Shown: positions 37,023-49,890 of the stretch, piece after piece | How the letters are laid out: each line of letters opens with the position of its first letter | How positions within the stretch are numbered: the stretch's first letter is position 1 | Assembly: GCF_013373865.1 (NCBI RefSeq) | Contig: NC_050467.1 | Location: forward strand, 35,201,132-35,265,131 | Direction: 5' to 3' | Source: Monomorium pharaonis | Taxonomy: Eukaryota > Arthropoda > Insecta > Hymenoptera > Formicidae | Length of the DNA: 64,000 bases | Translations under genes and position numbers: made by a program | The notes under the pieces: generated by a model | The model's database searches: none | What the model saw: only the letters and a program-made list of their open reading frames with translations | What the model was told of the DNA's origin: nothing

Positions 37023-38418
37023 GTTACCCAGATAATTTGTCATCAAATTGTCACCAAATTGGCAACAAATTTGATCAAAATTTGATGCCAAATATTATAA
37101 CATCTGTGTCCGCATTAAGCTTGTATCTTGGCGACAAAATTTGCAGACATAATGTGACAACAAATTGTCGGCAAAAACCGAGCAAAGCTTGTTGATATAA
37201 TTGACGACAAATTGACAGCAAATCAAGCAAATCTTGCAGACATAATGTAACAACAAATTGTCAGCAAAAACCGAGCAAACCTTGTTGAAAATACGGCCAC
37301 TCGAATTGGAGTGACATCTTACTTCTTATAAGAGTGAATTTTTAAAAAGTAAACTATTTATTCGATTGGAGTGAACGTTTCACTTCTCTTGTAGTGAATC
37401 GTTCACTCAATTAAAATGAATAAATCATAAAAGTGTTATGTGGAAATCCTCTTCCACATCGGGCTAATTATTGCTTGTCTTAATGGTGCTGCGGGCTTTA
37501 TGTAGCGCGTCGGCTGAACCTTACTTCCGAGAGAATTAGCCGCTTGTCGACGGCGCCGTGCACTAATTGGCGGACGAGCGTGCGGCGTTCCTCGAAATAT
37601 CCATGTAAATTCCCTATAAATATTTCTTAACAGATATATCCACAGAAAATCCAATAAATATTTCGAAAATAAAAGAATTCAATGCGGTGATGAAAAAAGA
37701 ACATTGCATCCACGTAATCCATGTAAATTACGTGGATTCTACGTGATATCACGTAACTGTTTTATTGGGGTAGTTCTTTTAATTTAATTTAAAAAAAGAA
37801 AGTGCAGTACATTTTATTATACTTTATGGCAGAGCGGGATGCAATTTTGTAACATGATATTATCAGTCAATGATCGTTTAAATTATCAATTTAAATAAAG
37901 TAGCACACTTAAATTCAGTTTTTGCCATCAATTTACCGCTAGAATATATTGCAAATTTTAATCAGTTTTTGTCATCAATTTGTTATCAGATTATGTCAGC
38001 AAGGTTTGTTCGGGTTTGCAGACAATTTGCTGTCACATTATATCTGCAAGATTTGTTCAGTTTTTGCTGTCAATTTGTCGTCAAATATATCAACAAGCTT
38101 TGCTCGGTTTTTGTCGACAATTTGCCGTCGGGTGATGTCAACAAACTTTGCTCAGTTTCTGTCGACAATTTGTTGTTGAATTTTATCAACAAGATTTGCA
38201 GACAATTTGTTGCCAAGTTTTCTACAAATTTTGCATGGTCTTTGCTATCAATTTGTCGTCGGTTTATATCAGCAAATTTTGCTGTATATTTGTTATCAAA
38301 TTGTTGACATTATTGAATATATGAAAATTTGCATCAAGTTTGGTGCTTTCTTGTCAACAAGATTTGTAGCAAGATTTTACAAGGTCTGTTTTCGACAAAC
38401 TTGGCTATCTGGGTTAGT
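37023..38418. mobile_element. Inverted-repeat element with subterminal tandem arrays (about 1.4 kb)
   Basis: Left end TTACCCAGATAATTTGTCAT, right end inverted, TTGGCTATCTGGGTTA. Both arms are built of degenerate units containing AATTTGTCGTCAA and TTTGCTCGGTTTTTG, four to five in the right arm (37955-38320) and fewer in the left (37030-37290). The core, 37300-37900, has a GC-richer patch with no transposase. Subterminal repeats of this kind are usually transposase binding sites (inference). Confidence 0.65.
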
Positions 38419-39074
38419 GTTAAGACTCAGAGTTTCTTAACATTTTAACACATAAATTGACCAAAATCGATGATACATGATTTTGTGATCATTTCGTAAA
38501 ATATGTCAGTAGTACATTTTCAGAATAATTTAATTTGGCTTTTAACTTTCCAGTTCATGAATGTATGCATTTAAATATTTATTTTTTTTATATCTGTGGC
38601 AAAAGATTCTCTGTAGTTTCTTTTGTTGTTTGGACAATGTCTGGAAGTGAAAGTTTGCTATCATTTTCAGAAGTTTCGGGTATTGACTCTTTTAGTATTC
38701 ATTTTTGCACTCACTACTTTGCACTGCTCGACTTTAACACGCCCTTGATATGATGACGATGTCTGTGCGATACGTATTAACAGGTTATTTATCTAGCGAT
38801 AGGTCTCGCGATAAAGCCTCAAAAATTACTGTATGCGTTATAAGATGACGATGAAATGTCAGTAACGTTTGCAAGAGTTACCATATATCTGTCGCGAGAT
38901 GACGTGCCTATGGTACAACACAAGTGTCAGAATAAAGAAAAAAGTGTGAAAAAATGATCAAGTATGCAGGATTTGGGGAAATAGTCATGCGGAAATAATT
39001 ACAGTATGACTTTCTGCACGCTTGATCGGTAGATCAGTGATAAAGAATAAGTTATTTGTGCGAGAATAAATATT

Positions 39075-39205
39075 GCGTTACAAGTGCGAAAAATTGACTA
39101 TTTCCCACAATTGCGAGGAATTCACCCGCACAAGTGGAAATAGCCGAGCCGCACGAGTAACACATTTTATTTTTTGTTATAAGTATAAGAAATGGTAACA
39201 ATTTA
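39075..39205. repeat. Dispersed repeat, copy B
   Basis: Same order of segments as 36455-36640: GTTACAAGTGCGAAAAATTG, CACAAGTGGAAATAGCCGAG, ATTTTTTGTTATAAG. Diverged by scattered substitutions and small indels. Confidence 0.55.
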
Positions 39206-39527
39206 GTATACAATCGGCGACTTGTTGCCAATCGAGGGCCACAAAAAGAATTACTTTCCACGCACATGTAACAATAGTACATTATGTAATAAGGATGTAA
39301 AATCGGCCTTTCGTACACGAGCGCCGTTAAGTCTGTGTTGTATATCGTATTTTTTGTTATTCATGCGTATATAATGTGTAGTCTCATGAGTGTCTTCGGT
39401 TCTCGCAAATTGATAGATTAGAGATTCGCGAAAGCGACAAAGCGTCAGTAAGACGCTGGCATTCATAGTCGAATGTATTATATTGACTGTATATTGAATG
39501 TATTATAAAACTATCTTAAATATTATC

Positions 39528-40300
39528 TTAACCCTTTGCAGCACACATTTTTCTATTAATTGAATTCTTATGGAAATTGGTATGCAAAGGTTTTTTGGAT
39601 CGCTAATTACGAATCCGCCATTAGATTTCAACGATTCTTTTTCAAAATGGTGGTTCACAATTAAGAGTAATTGGTATACAGAGATTTTTTAAAACGCTGA
39701 TTATGAATTTATCAGATTTCGATGATTCTTTTTTAAAATGGCGGATTTAATATGGCGGCTCACAATTTTGACATTTTTATCGATTTTTCATGGAAATTGA
39801 TGTACAAAATTTTGTTGCTGACGTTTTTTCGAGTAAAAAACCATCAATTTTGCTATTTTAGATATTTATTTATTTTTTATAAAAGTTAATAAAAATATAT
39901 GCTTCTGAATAATAAACTGGAAATTGAATTTTACGAAATTTGAATATGCAATGTTAGTTTAGAGCTCGGAGTTAATTGTCCTTTTCAGCCAGATTTCTGA
40001 GGCGACGCCTACTGTTTCCTTACTACTACTCGAGATACAAAAACCGATAAAAAATACTTAAAATCGTAAGCCGCCATATTGGATCCGCAATTTTAAAAAA
40101 ATCGTCGAAATCTGATGGTGGATTCGTAATCAGCGATCCAAAAAACCCTTGTATACCAATTTCCATAAAAAATCAATAAGAAATACTCAAAATCGTGAAC
40201 CGCCATATTGAATTCGTCATTTTGAAAAAGAATCATCGAAATCTGATGGCGGATTCGTAATCGGCGACCCAAAAACCATTGTGTACTGATTTTCGGTTAA
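39528..40300. mobile_element. TTAA-flanked piggyBac-like palindromic element, decayed
   Basis: Left end TTAA-CCCTTTGCAGCACACAT. Arms share, inverted, ATTACGAATCCGCCATTAGA, TTTCAAAATGG(T/C)GG and related words. The right end near TTCGG-TTAA is eroded. The interior shares GGCGG/CCGCCATATT words with the element at 45731. Confidence 0.6.
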
Positions 40301-40621
40301 TTCTTTTATTCTACCATAAATTTTTTGTAAAAAGAGCACTCTTTTTACACATTATTTATTTATGTAACAAAATTAATTAATAATAAAAAAAAATTACACC
40401 TTACCAAATATTACCAAGACTCTTACTTAAGTAAAAGTAACGTGAGAAAAGAATCATTTTCGGTGCACTGGCAGCAAAAATATATTTTTTTATTGTGCAG
40501 CTTTAAAGTTTAAATATATTTACTACAAAAAACATCTTAACATTTTTCCTCAAAAAGCCCATAATTTTTAAAATATTACAAATTAAAAATTGTCTTGGAT
40601 CAATTTGACATCATGTGCACT

Positions 40622-41169
40622 TTAAGGATGTATCGGACTAAAGTTCAAAATGGTACAAAGTTGCTAAAAATTTATGAAATTGTTCTTTTAGTTTTCCTAA
40701 CGTACTGCAAAAAATTGAAAACGCATCCACTAAATGGTTGCTGAGTTATAACTATTTTAATTTTCACTGATTTTACATGGTATCCTTTTCTATCTTATGG
40801 AAAAAGACGATCTTGACGGATGAAACAGCTAAAAAAATATAGAAGAAATAGTACCAGTGTTTTAAATTTTTTTGTATCTAGTATATGAATAGATAAAAAT
40901 ATCTGCCAAGTTTCAATTGTCTTCACTACACCGTTTTAAAGAAATAAAATATAACTTGAGATAATTGTGCATTTTCACTGTCAAAAGTTTAAACTCATAA
41001 GTGAAAAAAATCGCAAATGCGTTAAAAATACCTTTGTAAGAGTAAAAATAAGACTCAACTATCATTCAAGTTTCTTACATCTAGATTTACTATGCGTTAG
41101 GCGTAAATATTTAAGTATTTCAAATTTCACGCACTTTTGTCTAAGATCGTATGTCCGATACACCCTTAA
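40622..41169. mobile_element. TTAA-flanked GG-type element (548 bp)
   Basis: Left end TTAA-GGATGTATCGGACTAAAG; right end inverted, GTCCGATACACCC-TTAA. Arms mirror each other imperfectly (CCTAACGTACTGCAAA against ATTTACTATGCGTTAGG). No coding content. Confidence 0.7.
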
Positions 41170-41544
41170 GATTTATTATAGGGGATGTGCACTCGAATAA
41201 TAAAAAATGGTACAGTCAGCATTAGATTGTAATACAATAAATGCTATATGCAATGCTTGCGCTGCTGCAAGAAAACAACATATTTTCATAAGGAAATGAC
41301 AACGTAAATAAATGTAAGTAAATAAGAAAAAATAATATTTTTATTATGTTCTGCGATTTTCTCTCAAAGCAAAAACAAATAAATCTTTAAAGGATTTTTA
41401 TTCTTTAGTTTATCGATCTTTCACTTGCTTTCAAAAATCTAATATTTCTAATAATTCGGAACATATATAACTTTAATAATTATATAAGTATAGAATTGTA
41501 GAATATAATAAATAAGATTCAAGAAATCGTACATATGTATAATG

Positions 41545-42130
41545 TTAAGGGGATGCTGAACTGCCTCTCAAACTTGATCGGGGTCGATAATGTAGAATCG
41601 TTCGTGCACATTATTAATGAGATTTCGTATACATTTCTTTTATAGATTTGAAAATTATCTTCCAGAATTAAAGAATACACATATTAATATCAATCTGTAA
41701 ATTGGATTTTAAATCGAGAACGAAAAATAATTTTTTCATATTACTCTACTTATCGACTTCTTCCTAATCCGCACTCACACATACATAAAATTTTCAGATA
41801 CATTATTCTCTTATACCAAAGCTTCTAGCTCATTTTTGACAGCACATTATTATTCTTTCCTGTAATGACAAAGGTGCATAACAGTTATTTTATACGTATA
41901 GAGTCTTTAAAACTTAGTGTTGTAGATTAAAGTCACGAGATGATTGCACAAAAGCATAATTTTTTAATTTTTTTCCTTTTTCATATAAAATTGTAATTAC
42001 CCACCCTTTGTTATTGTCTATACTTTAATTCTGGAAAATTTACAATTCTATGAAATCAATTAAGAGCAAAGCGTATCCGAAAATAATTAGCGTTCAATCG
42101 GTAAAACAGACGACTCCAGCATCCCCTTAA
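41545..42130. mobile_element. TTAA-flanked GG-type element (586 bp)
   Basis: Left end TTAA-GGGGATGCTGAACTG; right end inverted, GACTCCAGCATCCCC-TTAA. The segment CGATAATGTAGAATCGT...GTGCACATTATTAA recurs at 62985-63030, showing family relatives in the window. Confidence 0.75.
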
Positions 42131-42428
42131 AACTTATGACAGTATGATAATATGGAATGCAGGCAAAACAAGTAACAATAAAAATAAAAAATACCTCGCC
42201 GAGTACGCTTCCTCCCAATTATTCTTCTACATTTACAAAAAAAAAATATTTATTACCAGGAAATAAAAATTGTAGTACAAATCACAATAAGTAAATATAC
42301 AAAATAAATACAAAAGACCCCGCACTTTTTGTAAGAAAAAATAGGTTTTATACGAATTGGCTCAAACTTTAGCAAAAGATAGCTAAACGCATGCCGATTG
42401 AAAATTATAATTGCCAAGTCAATCCTAT

Positions 42429-42574
42429 GGCTGGTATTCATAATCAAGTCTTATATTTAAGATCGTCTTAAGTACGGTCTTAAGATGCTATCAACCAATC
42501 ACAGAGCCGTATTAGCAGCCTTAAGATATTACTTGAGACGATCTTAAAATAAGATTCGACTGTGAATACCAGTC
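42429..42574. mobile_element. PIF/Harbinger-like MITE, copy 2 (146 bp)
   Basis: GGCTGGTATTCATAATCAAG and inverted GTGAATACCAGTC ends are flanked by TAT on both sides. About 85 to 90 percent identical by eye to the copy at 4275-4419, in the same orientation. It interrupts the left arm of the 42305-43440 fold-back. Confidence 0.8.
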
Positions 42575-42643
42575 TATGAACCATTTTCGACGCATCGGCG
42601 CTTGAAAATAAAAATAAACGTGTATGTATTTTGCATAATACAT

Positions 42644-42645
<2 letters not shown>

Positions 42646-42713
<68 letters not shown>
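42646..42713 (+). repeat. (GT)n microsatellite
   Basis: An uninterrupted GT tract of about 68 bp. The poly(Thr-His) open frames on the minus strand are repeat artefacts. Confidence 0.97.
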
Positions 42714-42715
<2 letters not shown>

Positions 42716-43527
42716 CGGCAAAAACAATTGCTTCTTTTGGTTGCTTGGTTGAAAAATCAGTCTTGCTATCATAATTTATTTTTTTAAACATATTGCGTTT
42801 GTGTATCATTAGAAACAAGCCTCATGTACTCTTCGAAGTTCTTCGTTACACCTGAGGTCTCGGACTTGGCGCGTTAGGATTTTTATAGCGGTCCTTCACC
42901 AGTAGTCCCATGCAGCACTTTCCCTTTTATCTCCCAACCAATCACTCTTACTAATAACTGAATTTATTTGATTCCTCTCTTATAAAACAATCACCTCTGT
43001 GATGGTGGGGAACTACAAAGAGTACACGATAGGTCTCGTTTCTAACGATACACATATGCAATATGCTTGAAAAGAGAGATAGCAAGACTGGTTTTTCAAC
43101 CAAGCAACCAAAAGATGTAATTCTTTCTGCAGTTACACACACCATGCACACGCGCGCACGCACACACATACATACACACGCGCGCGCGTGCGCGTGCACA
43201 CGCATGTATGTATTATGCGAAATACATGACATGTTTATTTTTATTTTCAAGCGCCGGTGCGTCAAAAATGACTCAAAGAATTGACTTGGTAATTAACTTT
43301 TAATGCTTTTCATTGCATAATTTAGCATGCTTTCAGCTATCTTTTGCCAGAGTTTGAAATTCGTATAAAAATCATTTTTCCCTACGAAAAGTGCGGGGTC
43401 CTTTGTACAAATTATACTGAACATGCCGATGGTCACTTTAATGATACTATGATTAAGTTGACCTGCATTTATAGATTTGTAGTCTTTAACTAAAATGTAA
43501 AACTTTGTTATGTAATTGCACATTTAC

Positions 43528-43677
43528 CTGGAGCACGATGTGACGCGATTGATATCTCGAGCATAGCTTCCGCGAGATCTTCTCTCAACTGACTCTCGCA
43601 GCTACCAACGGCCACATTCTCACTTTCCAAAGAATCACCGTAAGCCTCCATAAATCTCGGCGATTGTTCATAACTAC
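43528..43677 (-). CDS. Bcas3: BCAS3 exon 9 (residues 718-768)
   Basis: 150 nt from acceptor TTTGCAG to donor CCAG|gtaaat, phase 1 in and 1 out. The peptide includes RFMEAYGDSLESENVAVG and QLREDLAEAMLEIS. Human has GLRERLADAMAESPS. This is the last exon before the 35 kb intron. Its phase-1 donor can be joined in frame either to the short terminal exon at 8301 or to the long one at 29258. Confidence 0.9.
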
Positions 43678-43882
43678 CTGCAAAGTACAATAGGTATTAC
43701 ATTTTCAGGATATACAATTAATTTATTTTAATAATTTTTATTATTAATTTTATTTTATTGTATTTTTATTAACATTATTTTATTTATTTTATTTATTTTA
43801 TTTATTTTTATATAATAAACTTGACTTTTTTTAAGACTAAACATGCAATGTAACTTGCAGCTCATCGACAATTATAACATAC

Positions 43883-44019
43883 TTCCTGATCCGTCGATAA
43901 CAACTGGCATTAATGGCCTAGATGCTGCATGAGGCATATTAACCGGCTTTGATCGCGCTGGACGCGATCCGGTAATTCCAATTTCGACTGCTTCTGCTTC
44001 AGCCAAGTTGACAGCAACA
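43883..44019 (-). CDS. Bcas3: BCAS3 exon 8 (residues 672-718)
   Basis: 137 nt between a TTATTAG acceptor and a GGAA|gtatgt donor, phase 2 in and 1 out. It translates as VAVNLAEAEAVEIGITGSR, then PARSKPVNMPHAASRPLMPV and VIDGSG. Human has [21 protein letters not shown] and VIDAASG, which fixes frame and identity although the exon is short. It lies 6.3 kb from exon 7 across a transposon-filled intron. A further cassette exon in that intron cannot be excluded. Confidence 0.88.
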
Positions 44020-44265
44020 CTAATAACGATCAAATCTCGTTAAATCTCGTTTTTGATCGAGAAAATCATATAATAATTAAAAAAAATCTTTAATCTTTTC
44101 ACATGATATGATCTTGATCAAATTTTTAAAATAAATTTAATTAGTATATAGGCATTCCTAAATTTTTTTCAAATTTTTCAATTTAATAGTTTCTTTAAAT
44201 AGCTTTCTAAAATATCATTGACCAAGTCTAATAGGAAAGAGAGTTTCAGTAATTTAATTACAAAA

Positions 44266-45295
<1,030 letters not shown>

Positions 45296-45730
45296 TAAAA
45301 ATTAAAAAACAATGTATACAAAAAAAGAATGTAAAAAAACATTTTCGAATTGAAAAAATAAAGTTTTACAATATTATTTTCATGTAGAAACATGTTCATG
45401 AATTATACAATTTTCTTTAAATTACATCACATTAGTGAAAATAGTAACATCGCTTTTACTGCTCGTAAATAATTATGAAAATTCTTTTTTAATGTTTTTC
45501 CACACTATTTATCAATATTTTAAATAAAATATTGGTAAGTGATAAATTATATTTTATTGCCTAAATGCTTTAATGAAATTATTTATTATTTTGAAAATGA
45601 CAATGCCATAAGCTTTATTCTAAAAAATAAAACAAAAGAAAAAACGAGCCGTGAGGAGTCAGCGCTGTTATTTGTGAGCAAAATAAATTTCAAGGCAAGT
45701 AACTTAATTAAGTAATCGCAGCAAGTCATA

Positions 45731-47007
45731 TTAACCCATTACTTCCCAAGCGGACATTTTATAGTCGATTGGTTTTCGACTTAGAAAAGTGATGAGATTA
45801 CATGAAATTTAAAACAAAATATACTCTTTTACGTAAAAAAGAGTTGCTCTTTCAAATTCCGGGGTCAAAATTTCAAAATTTTCTATTGGAAATTAAATAT
45901 GGCGGCTCAAAGTTGATATAAATTTTTTCATCGACTATTAACTTTTTATAGTAAAAAACTTTGAAAAATTTTGTCCACGACTGTTGTAAACGATTAAAGT
46001 GACGGAGTTTGCCTTTTTAAAGTATAAACTATGATTATTAATTGATTTTTTTAAGTAGTTCAAGTAGTTCAAAATGGTGGATGCAGTATGGCGTCCAAAT
46101 ACATGGAAATCATATTTTATTGCGATATATGTGTGTGAATAGTCATTTCTCACATTTTCGAGGTCGCTGAGTACAAATCTTTGGTCAATTATTCATTTTT
46201 CAAAATGGCGGATACAATATGCCATAAAAATCATACTTTATTAAAAACTATGCCTCCAAGTACTTATTTTATGTATTGGTGAGACCGATGAGAACAAATT
46301 TTGGGTGGTTTTTATTTTTTTAAATAACGGATACAATATGGCATCAGAATACACGAAAATTATGTTTTCCTGTGAACTATGTGCGTGGGTACTGATTGTA
46401 TATGTTTTTGAGGTCGCTGAATACGAATCTTGAGTTTGATTTATATCTTTCGAAAGGCGGATGTAATATGATACACATAGTTCGCAACAAAATCTAATTT
46501 TCGTGTATTCTGACGCCATATTGTATCCGCCATTTTGAAAAATGAATAATTGACCAAAGATTTGTACTCAGCAACCTCGAAAATGTGAGAAATGACTATT
46601 CACACGCATATATCGCAATAAAATATGATTTCCATGTATTTGGGCGCCATACTGCATCCACCATCTTGAACTACTTGAACTACTTAAAAAATCAATTAAT
46701 AATCATAGTTTATTACTTTAAAGAGGCAAACTCCGTCACTTCAATCGTTTACAACAGTCATGGACAAAATTTTTCAAAGTTTTCTACTATAAAAAGTCAA
46801 TAGTCGATGAAAAAATTTATATCAACTTTCAGCCGCTATATTAAATTTCCAATAGAAAATTTTGAAATTTTGACCCCGGAATCTGAAAGAGCAACTCTTT
46901 TTACGTAGAAAAGCATATTTTGTTTTAAGTTTTCATGTGATCTCATCACTTTTCTGAGCCGAAAACCAATCGACTATAAAATGTCCGCTTGGGAAGTAAT
47001 GGGTTAA
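45731..47007. mobile_element. TTAA-flanked piggyBac-like perfect palindrome (1277 bp)
   Basis: Left end TTAA-CCCATTACTTCCCAAG; right end inverted, CTTGGGAAGTAATGGG-TTAA. The arms remain nearly identical for about 600 bp each, with a short centre near 46370. No transposase; open frames inside are palindrome by-products and appear in pairs on opposite strands. Confidence 0.82.
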
Positions 47008-47107
47008 GCAAACGTTTCAGCTATACTTTGAGTTATCTTCAGTGCAAAGAATCGACACTGTAGTAATTTGTATTTATGACGATCCAGAGCTAAATTTAAC
47101 CAGAGAC

Positions 47108-47755
47108 AAACAAGAGAAAAACGGGTTGTAAGAAGTCGCATTTTAGACTGTTCATACTGCTTGAATCTGTCTTATACGAAAGCGTTTAGTCCCTCAATAT
47201 TGTGACAGACGTTAACATTTATAATAAATAACATTTTAAATTTAATTTTTTTTTAATTAATTGACTACTTTATTATACGCGACTTATTTTTCTATTGTGT
47301 ACTGAATTTGCGCTAAAGATTGTCTAAGATTCTGAGGTGAGTTTTATTGATATAGTTAGTGGTTTTTAGATAGCTAATTTACTATTATTTTTATATAATT
47401 AGTCCCTTTATCCGGTTATAAAACCGGCTAAGTTTACCCGGTTTTATAACCGGATTATATAAAAATTATATAAAAATAATAGTAAATTAGCTATCTAAAA
47501 ACCACTAACTATATCAATAAAACTCACCTCAGAATCTTAGACCATCTTTAGCGCAAATTCAGTACACAATAGAAAAATAAGTCGCGTATAATAAAGTAGT
47601 CAATTAATTAAAAAAAAATTAAATTTAAAATGTTATTTATTATAAATGTTAACGTCTATCACAATATTGAGGGACTAAACGCTTTCGTATAAGACAGATT
47701 CAAGCAGTATGAACAGTCTAAAATGCGACTCCTTACAACCCGTTTTTCTCTTGTT
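47108..47755. mobile_element. Near-perfect fold-back repeat (about 650 bp)
   Basis: ACAAGAGAAAAACGGGTTGT (47108) to ATAATTAG is mirrored to ACAACCCGTTTTTCTCTTGT (47755). The arms are about 300 bp with very few mismatches. The loop contains its own hairpin, with CCGGTTATAAAACCGG beside CCCGGTTTTATAACCGG. Class not assigned. Confidence 0.75.
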
Positions 47756-47959
47756 TTTATTATTAGAAATTATTGAAGTCCTTAATCAATTACTATTTTT
47801 TATATAAAAAAATATACATATATAGATAAAAAATTATGTTACTCTCGTCTTTTTTGAGCTAGAGAATCTCCTTAAGATCAAGAACTCCACATTAATAGTG
47901 GCAACACAATCATAATTGGGGGAGGAAAGGAATTATAAGGGTACTGTCCCATGGCAGCC

Positions 47960-49890
47960 GAAATCCGGAAAACGGAATCTCGGAAAAGTAATAGAGAAGG
48001 GATCAGCCAATCAGAAATTTTGCGCGTTTCTTCTAGTAGACAGTTAGGCACGTTCAAAAAATACAACAAAGATTGATTTACGAGGTTAACTTTTCATTTC
48101 ATTTGACAATATTTTCGGAAATCTTTTTCACCATGAGTAAAAACACATTAGTGGTAAATTAATTTGATTATTTTATTTACTGTAATTATAATTTTTTCTA
48201 AGATACGTATTTTATTAAAAGAAATTATAATAAAATATTTTTGTAAATATACCTCCATAACCATTTCTGCTGTGACAATGTTGGCAACAAATTCTGTTGC
48301 CAAAAAGGCGACAAGTGAGAAACATATCTTGTCATTGCAAACACTGTTAGCAGAGATTCAGCAAATATTTAGCAACATTATTCTGTCATCAGAATACATG
48401 ACAAAATAATAATAAACTGCGAGCAGATTTATTAAAAGTATTGATGACAGATTGACGACAAACACCAAAGTGCAAACAATGTCAGCAAATTGCCTGTAGA
48501 AATGCAACAACATTTGTGTGTCAAAGTACGCGACAGATTGATACCAGAAACGCAGATCTCTCGAAATGTCAAATTGGCAATAAAAAGTGCGGCATCGTCG
48601 ATAGAAAGACCACTCGCAGTACGACTAAGGTAAGCAAAAATTATCTTCCTTCGGTGCGCCTGCGGAGGAGTCCGATGTGGCGAAGTACTGCCACATTATA
48701 CTTTTATGATACAGAACTGGTAGTATTTTCATTTTTTTTGAGTGACATTTAACTACAAGAAATTTAATGAAATTATTTGCACCTAGAATAGATGATATAC
48801 CTGCGATATAAAGAGAGAAAATAGATAGGTCAATTGAGCCCTCTTATAGAAAATATAGATGCTAAGGAGAGGGTGGGGTAAATTATTCAATCTGTTCCTA
48901 CTCCTGAATTAATAAATCTTCCCAAGAGACTGCTTACATCGATTCTCAAATAAAATTATAACTGTAAAAATGAAAAGATTCGACAAATCTGTCGCCAATC
49001 TGTCGTCATTTATGAATACAGATCTGCTGCATATTTGGCGCAAATCTGCTGTAAGTTTACGTTGCAACATCTGTTCTCAATTTGCTGCGTGAATTTGTCA
49101 TTGTATTGCTAGTGACAGATCTGCTCTGGTGTTGCAATTTGATATCAGGATTTGACAATAATTTTTGCTTGCAATTGGGGCACACTCGAGGACACAGTAG
49201 GCCATGATTTTGGCAGCCTGATTCCGCAAGAAATTTTTAACAGTCTGCTGACAATTTGGCAATAAATGGTTAGCTGGGTATAAAATAGGTTATTAAATAA
49301 CTAATATATTAATAATAATAAAAATGTTAACTTTTTAATTTTTAGAAGCAATTCATATGCAGCTACTGTAATTATTGATGATTGTGGAATTTGTTTCTAT
49401 TTAATAATTTATTCAGTTAAAATTATCCTTATTTTTTTCCATTTCATAATGTAGCTAGAAAATAAAATATAAATATATAATTTTTTATATAAATAATTTT
49501 ATGTAGTTATCAATAATATATCATATTTTCACAGGTTCAAAAATTGCAGACTTGTTAGTCCGGAATTTTTATGACTGGATTCTCCATGTACTAATATTTT
49601 CGACATTTTTAAAAGTCAGAGAATTTATTTTTATTGTTTTAGAGCAAAAAAATTTTCACCGTAGCAAAAGAATGAGTAAAAAAGTGGAATTTATATATAT
49701 TATATTATATTATAAGATAATAAAGAATTTTTTTAATTAAAAGCAATTTTGAGGTTATAGAATTTCCGATTTCCGTAAAAGATACTCCATGGGGAACGAG
49801 GGCATCAAAAACTCGAAATAATAAACTGATTCTGATTGGCTAATCCACTCTCCATTACTTTTCCGAGATTCCGTTTTCCGGATTGTGACA
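47960..49890. mobile_element. Element of about 1.9 kb with roughly 60-bp inverted ends
   Basis: AATCCGGAAAACGGAATCTC then GGAAAAGTAATAGAGA and AGCCAATCAGAA on the left (47960-48020) are mirrored at 49830-49885. It encloses the dispersed repeat 48230-49285. Confidence 0.6.
48230..49285 (+). repeat. 1 kb dispersed repeat, copy 1
   Basis: CATTGCAAACACTGTTAGC, ATTTAGCAACAT, GTACGCGACAGATTGATA, AAATGTCAAATTGGCAATAA and CACAGTAGGCCAT recur in order and in the same orientation at 61700-62655. It ends TTAGCTGGGTATAA. It shares GACAAATTTG-type words with the 37023-38418 element, so it is likely a related transposon. Confidence 0.65.

Larger units (their letters stand above)
42305..43440. mobile_element. 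Fold-back element, arms of about 450-600 bp, with dinucleotide arrays
   Basis: The left GACCCCGCACTTTTTGTA (42317) to CTCATGTACTCTTCGAAG (42840) is mirrored on the right from about 43010 to CGAAAAGTGCGGGGTC (43402). The left arm contains (GT)n at 42646-42713 and the PIF/Harbinger MITE. The right arm has a (CA/CG)n tract at the corresponding place and no MITE. Confidence 0.7.

Noticed and set aside
37030..38320. CRISPR-like or satellite array
   Set aside because: Units are degenerate, variable in length, in inverted arms and bounded by terminal inverted repeats; this is a eukaryotic transposon, not CRISPR.
37949..38440. Overlapping open frames of 76-112 codons with repeated Cys/Ser/Phe words
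   Set aside because: They run through the subterminal repeat array of a transposon; the apparent protein repeat is the DNA repeat.
42480..42818. Thr-His repeat open frames at 42.5-42.8 kb
   Set aside because: Artefact of the (GT)n microsatellite inside a fold-back element.
45938..46803. Pairs of similar 71-72 codon frames on opposite strands
   Set aside because: They are the same palindromic arm read twice in the 45731-47007 element, not duplicated genes.
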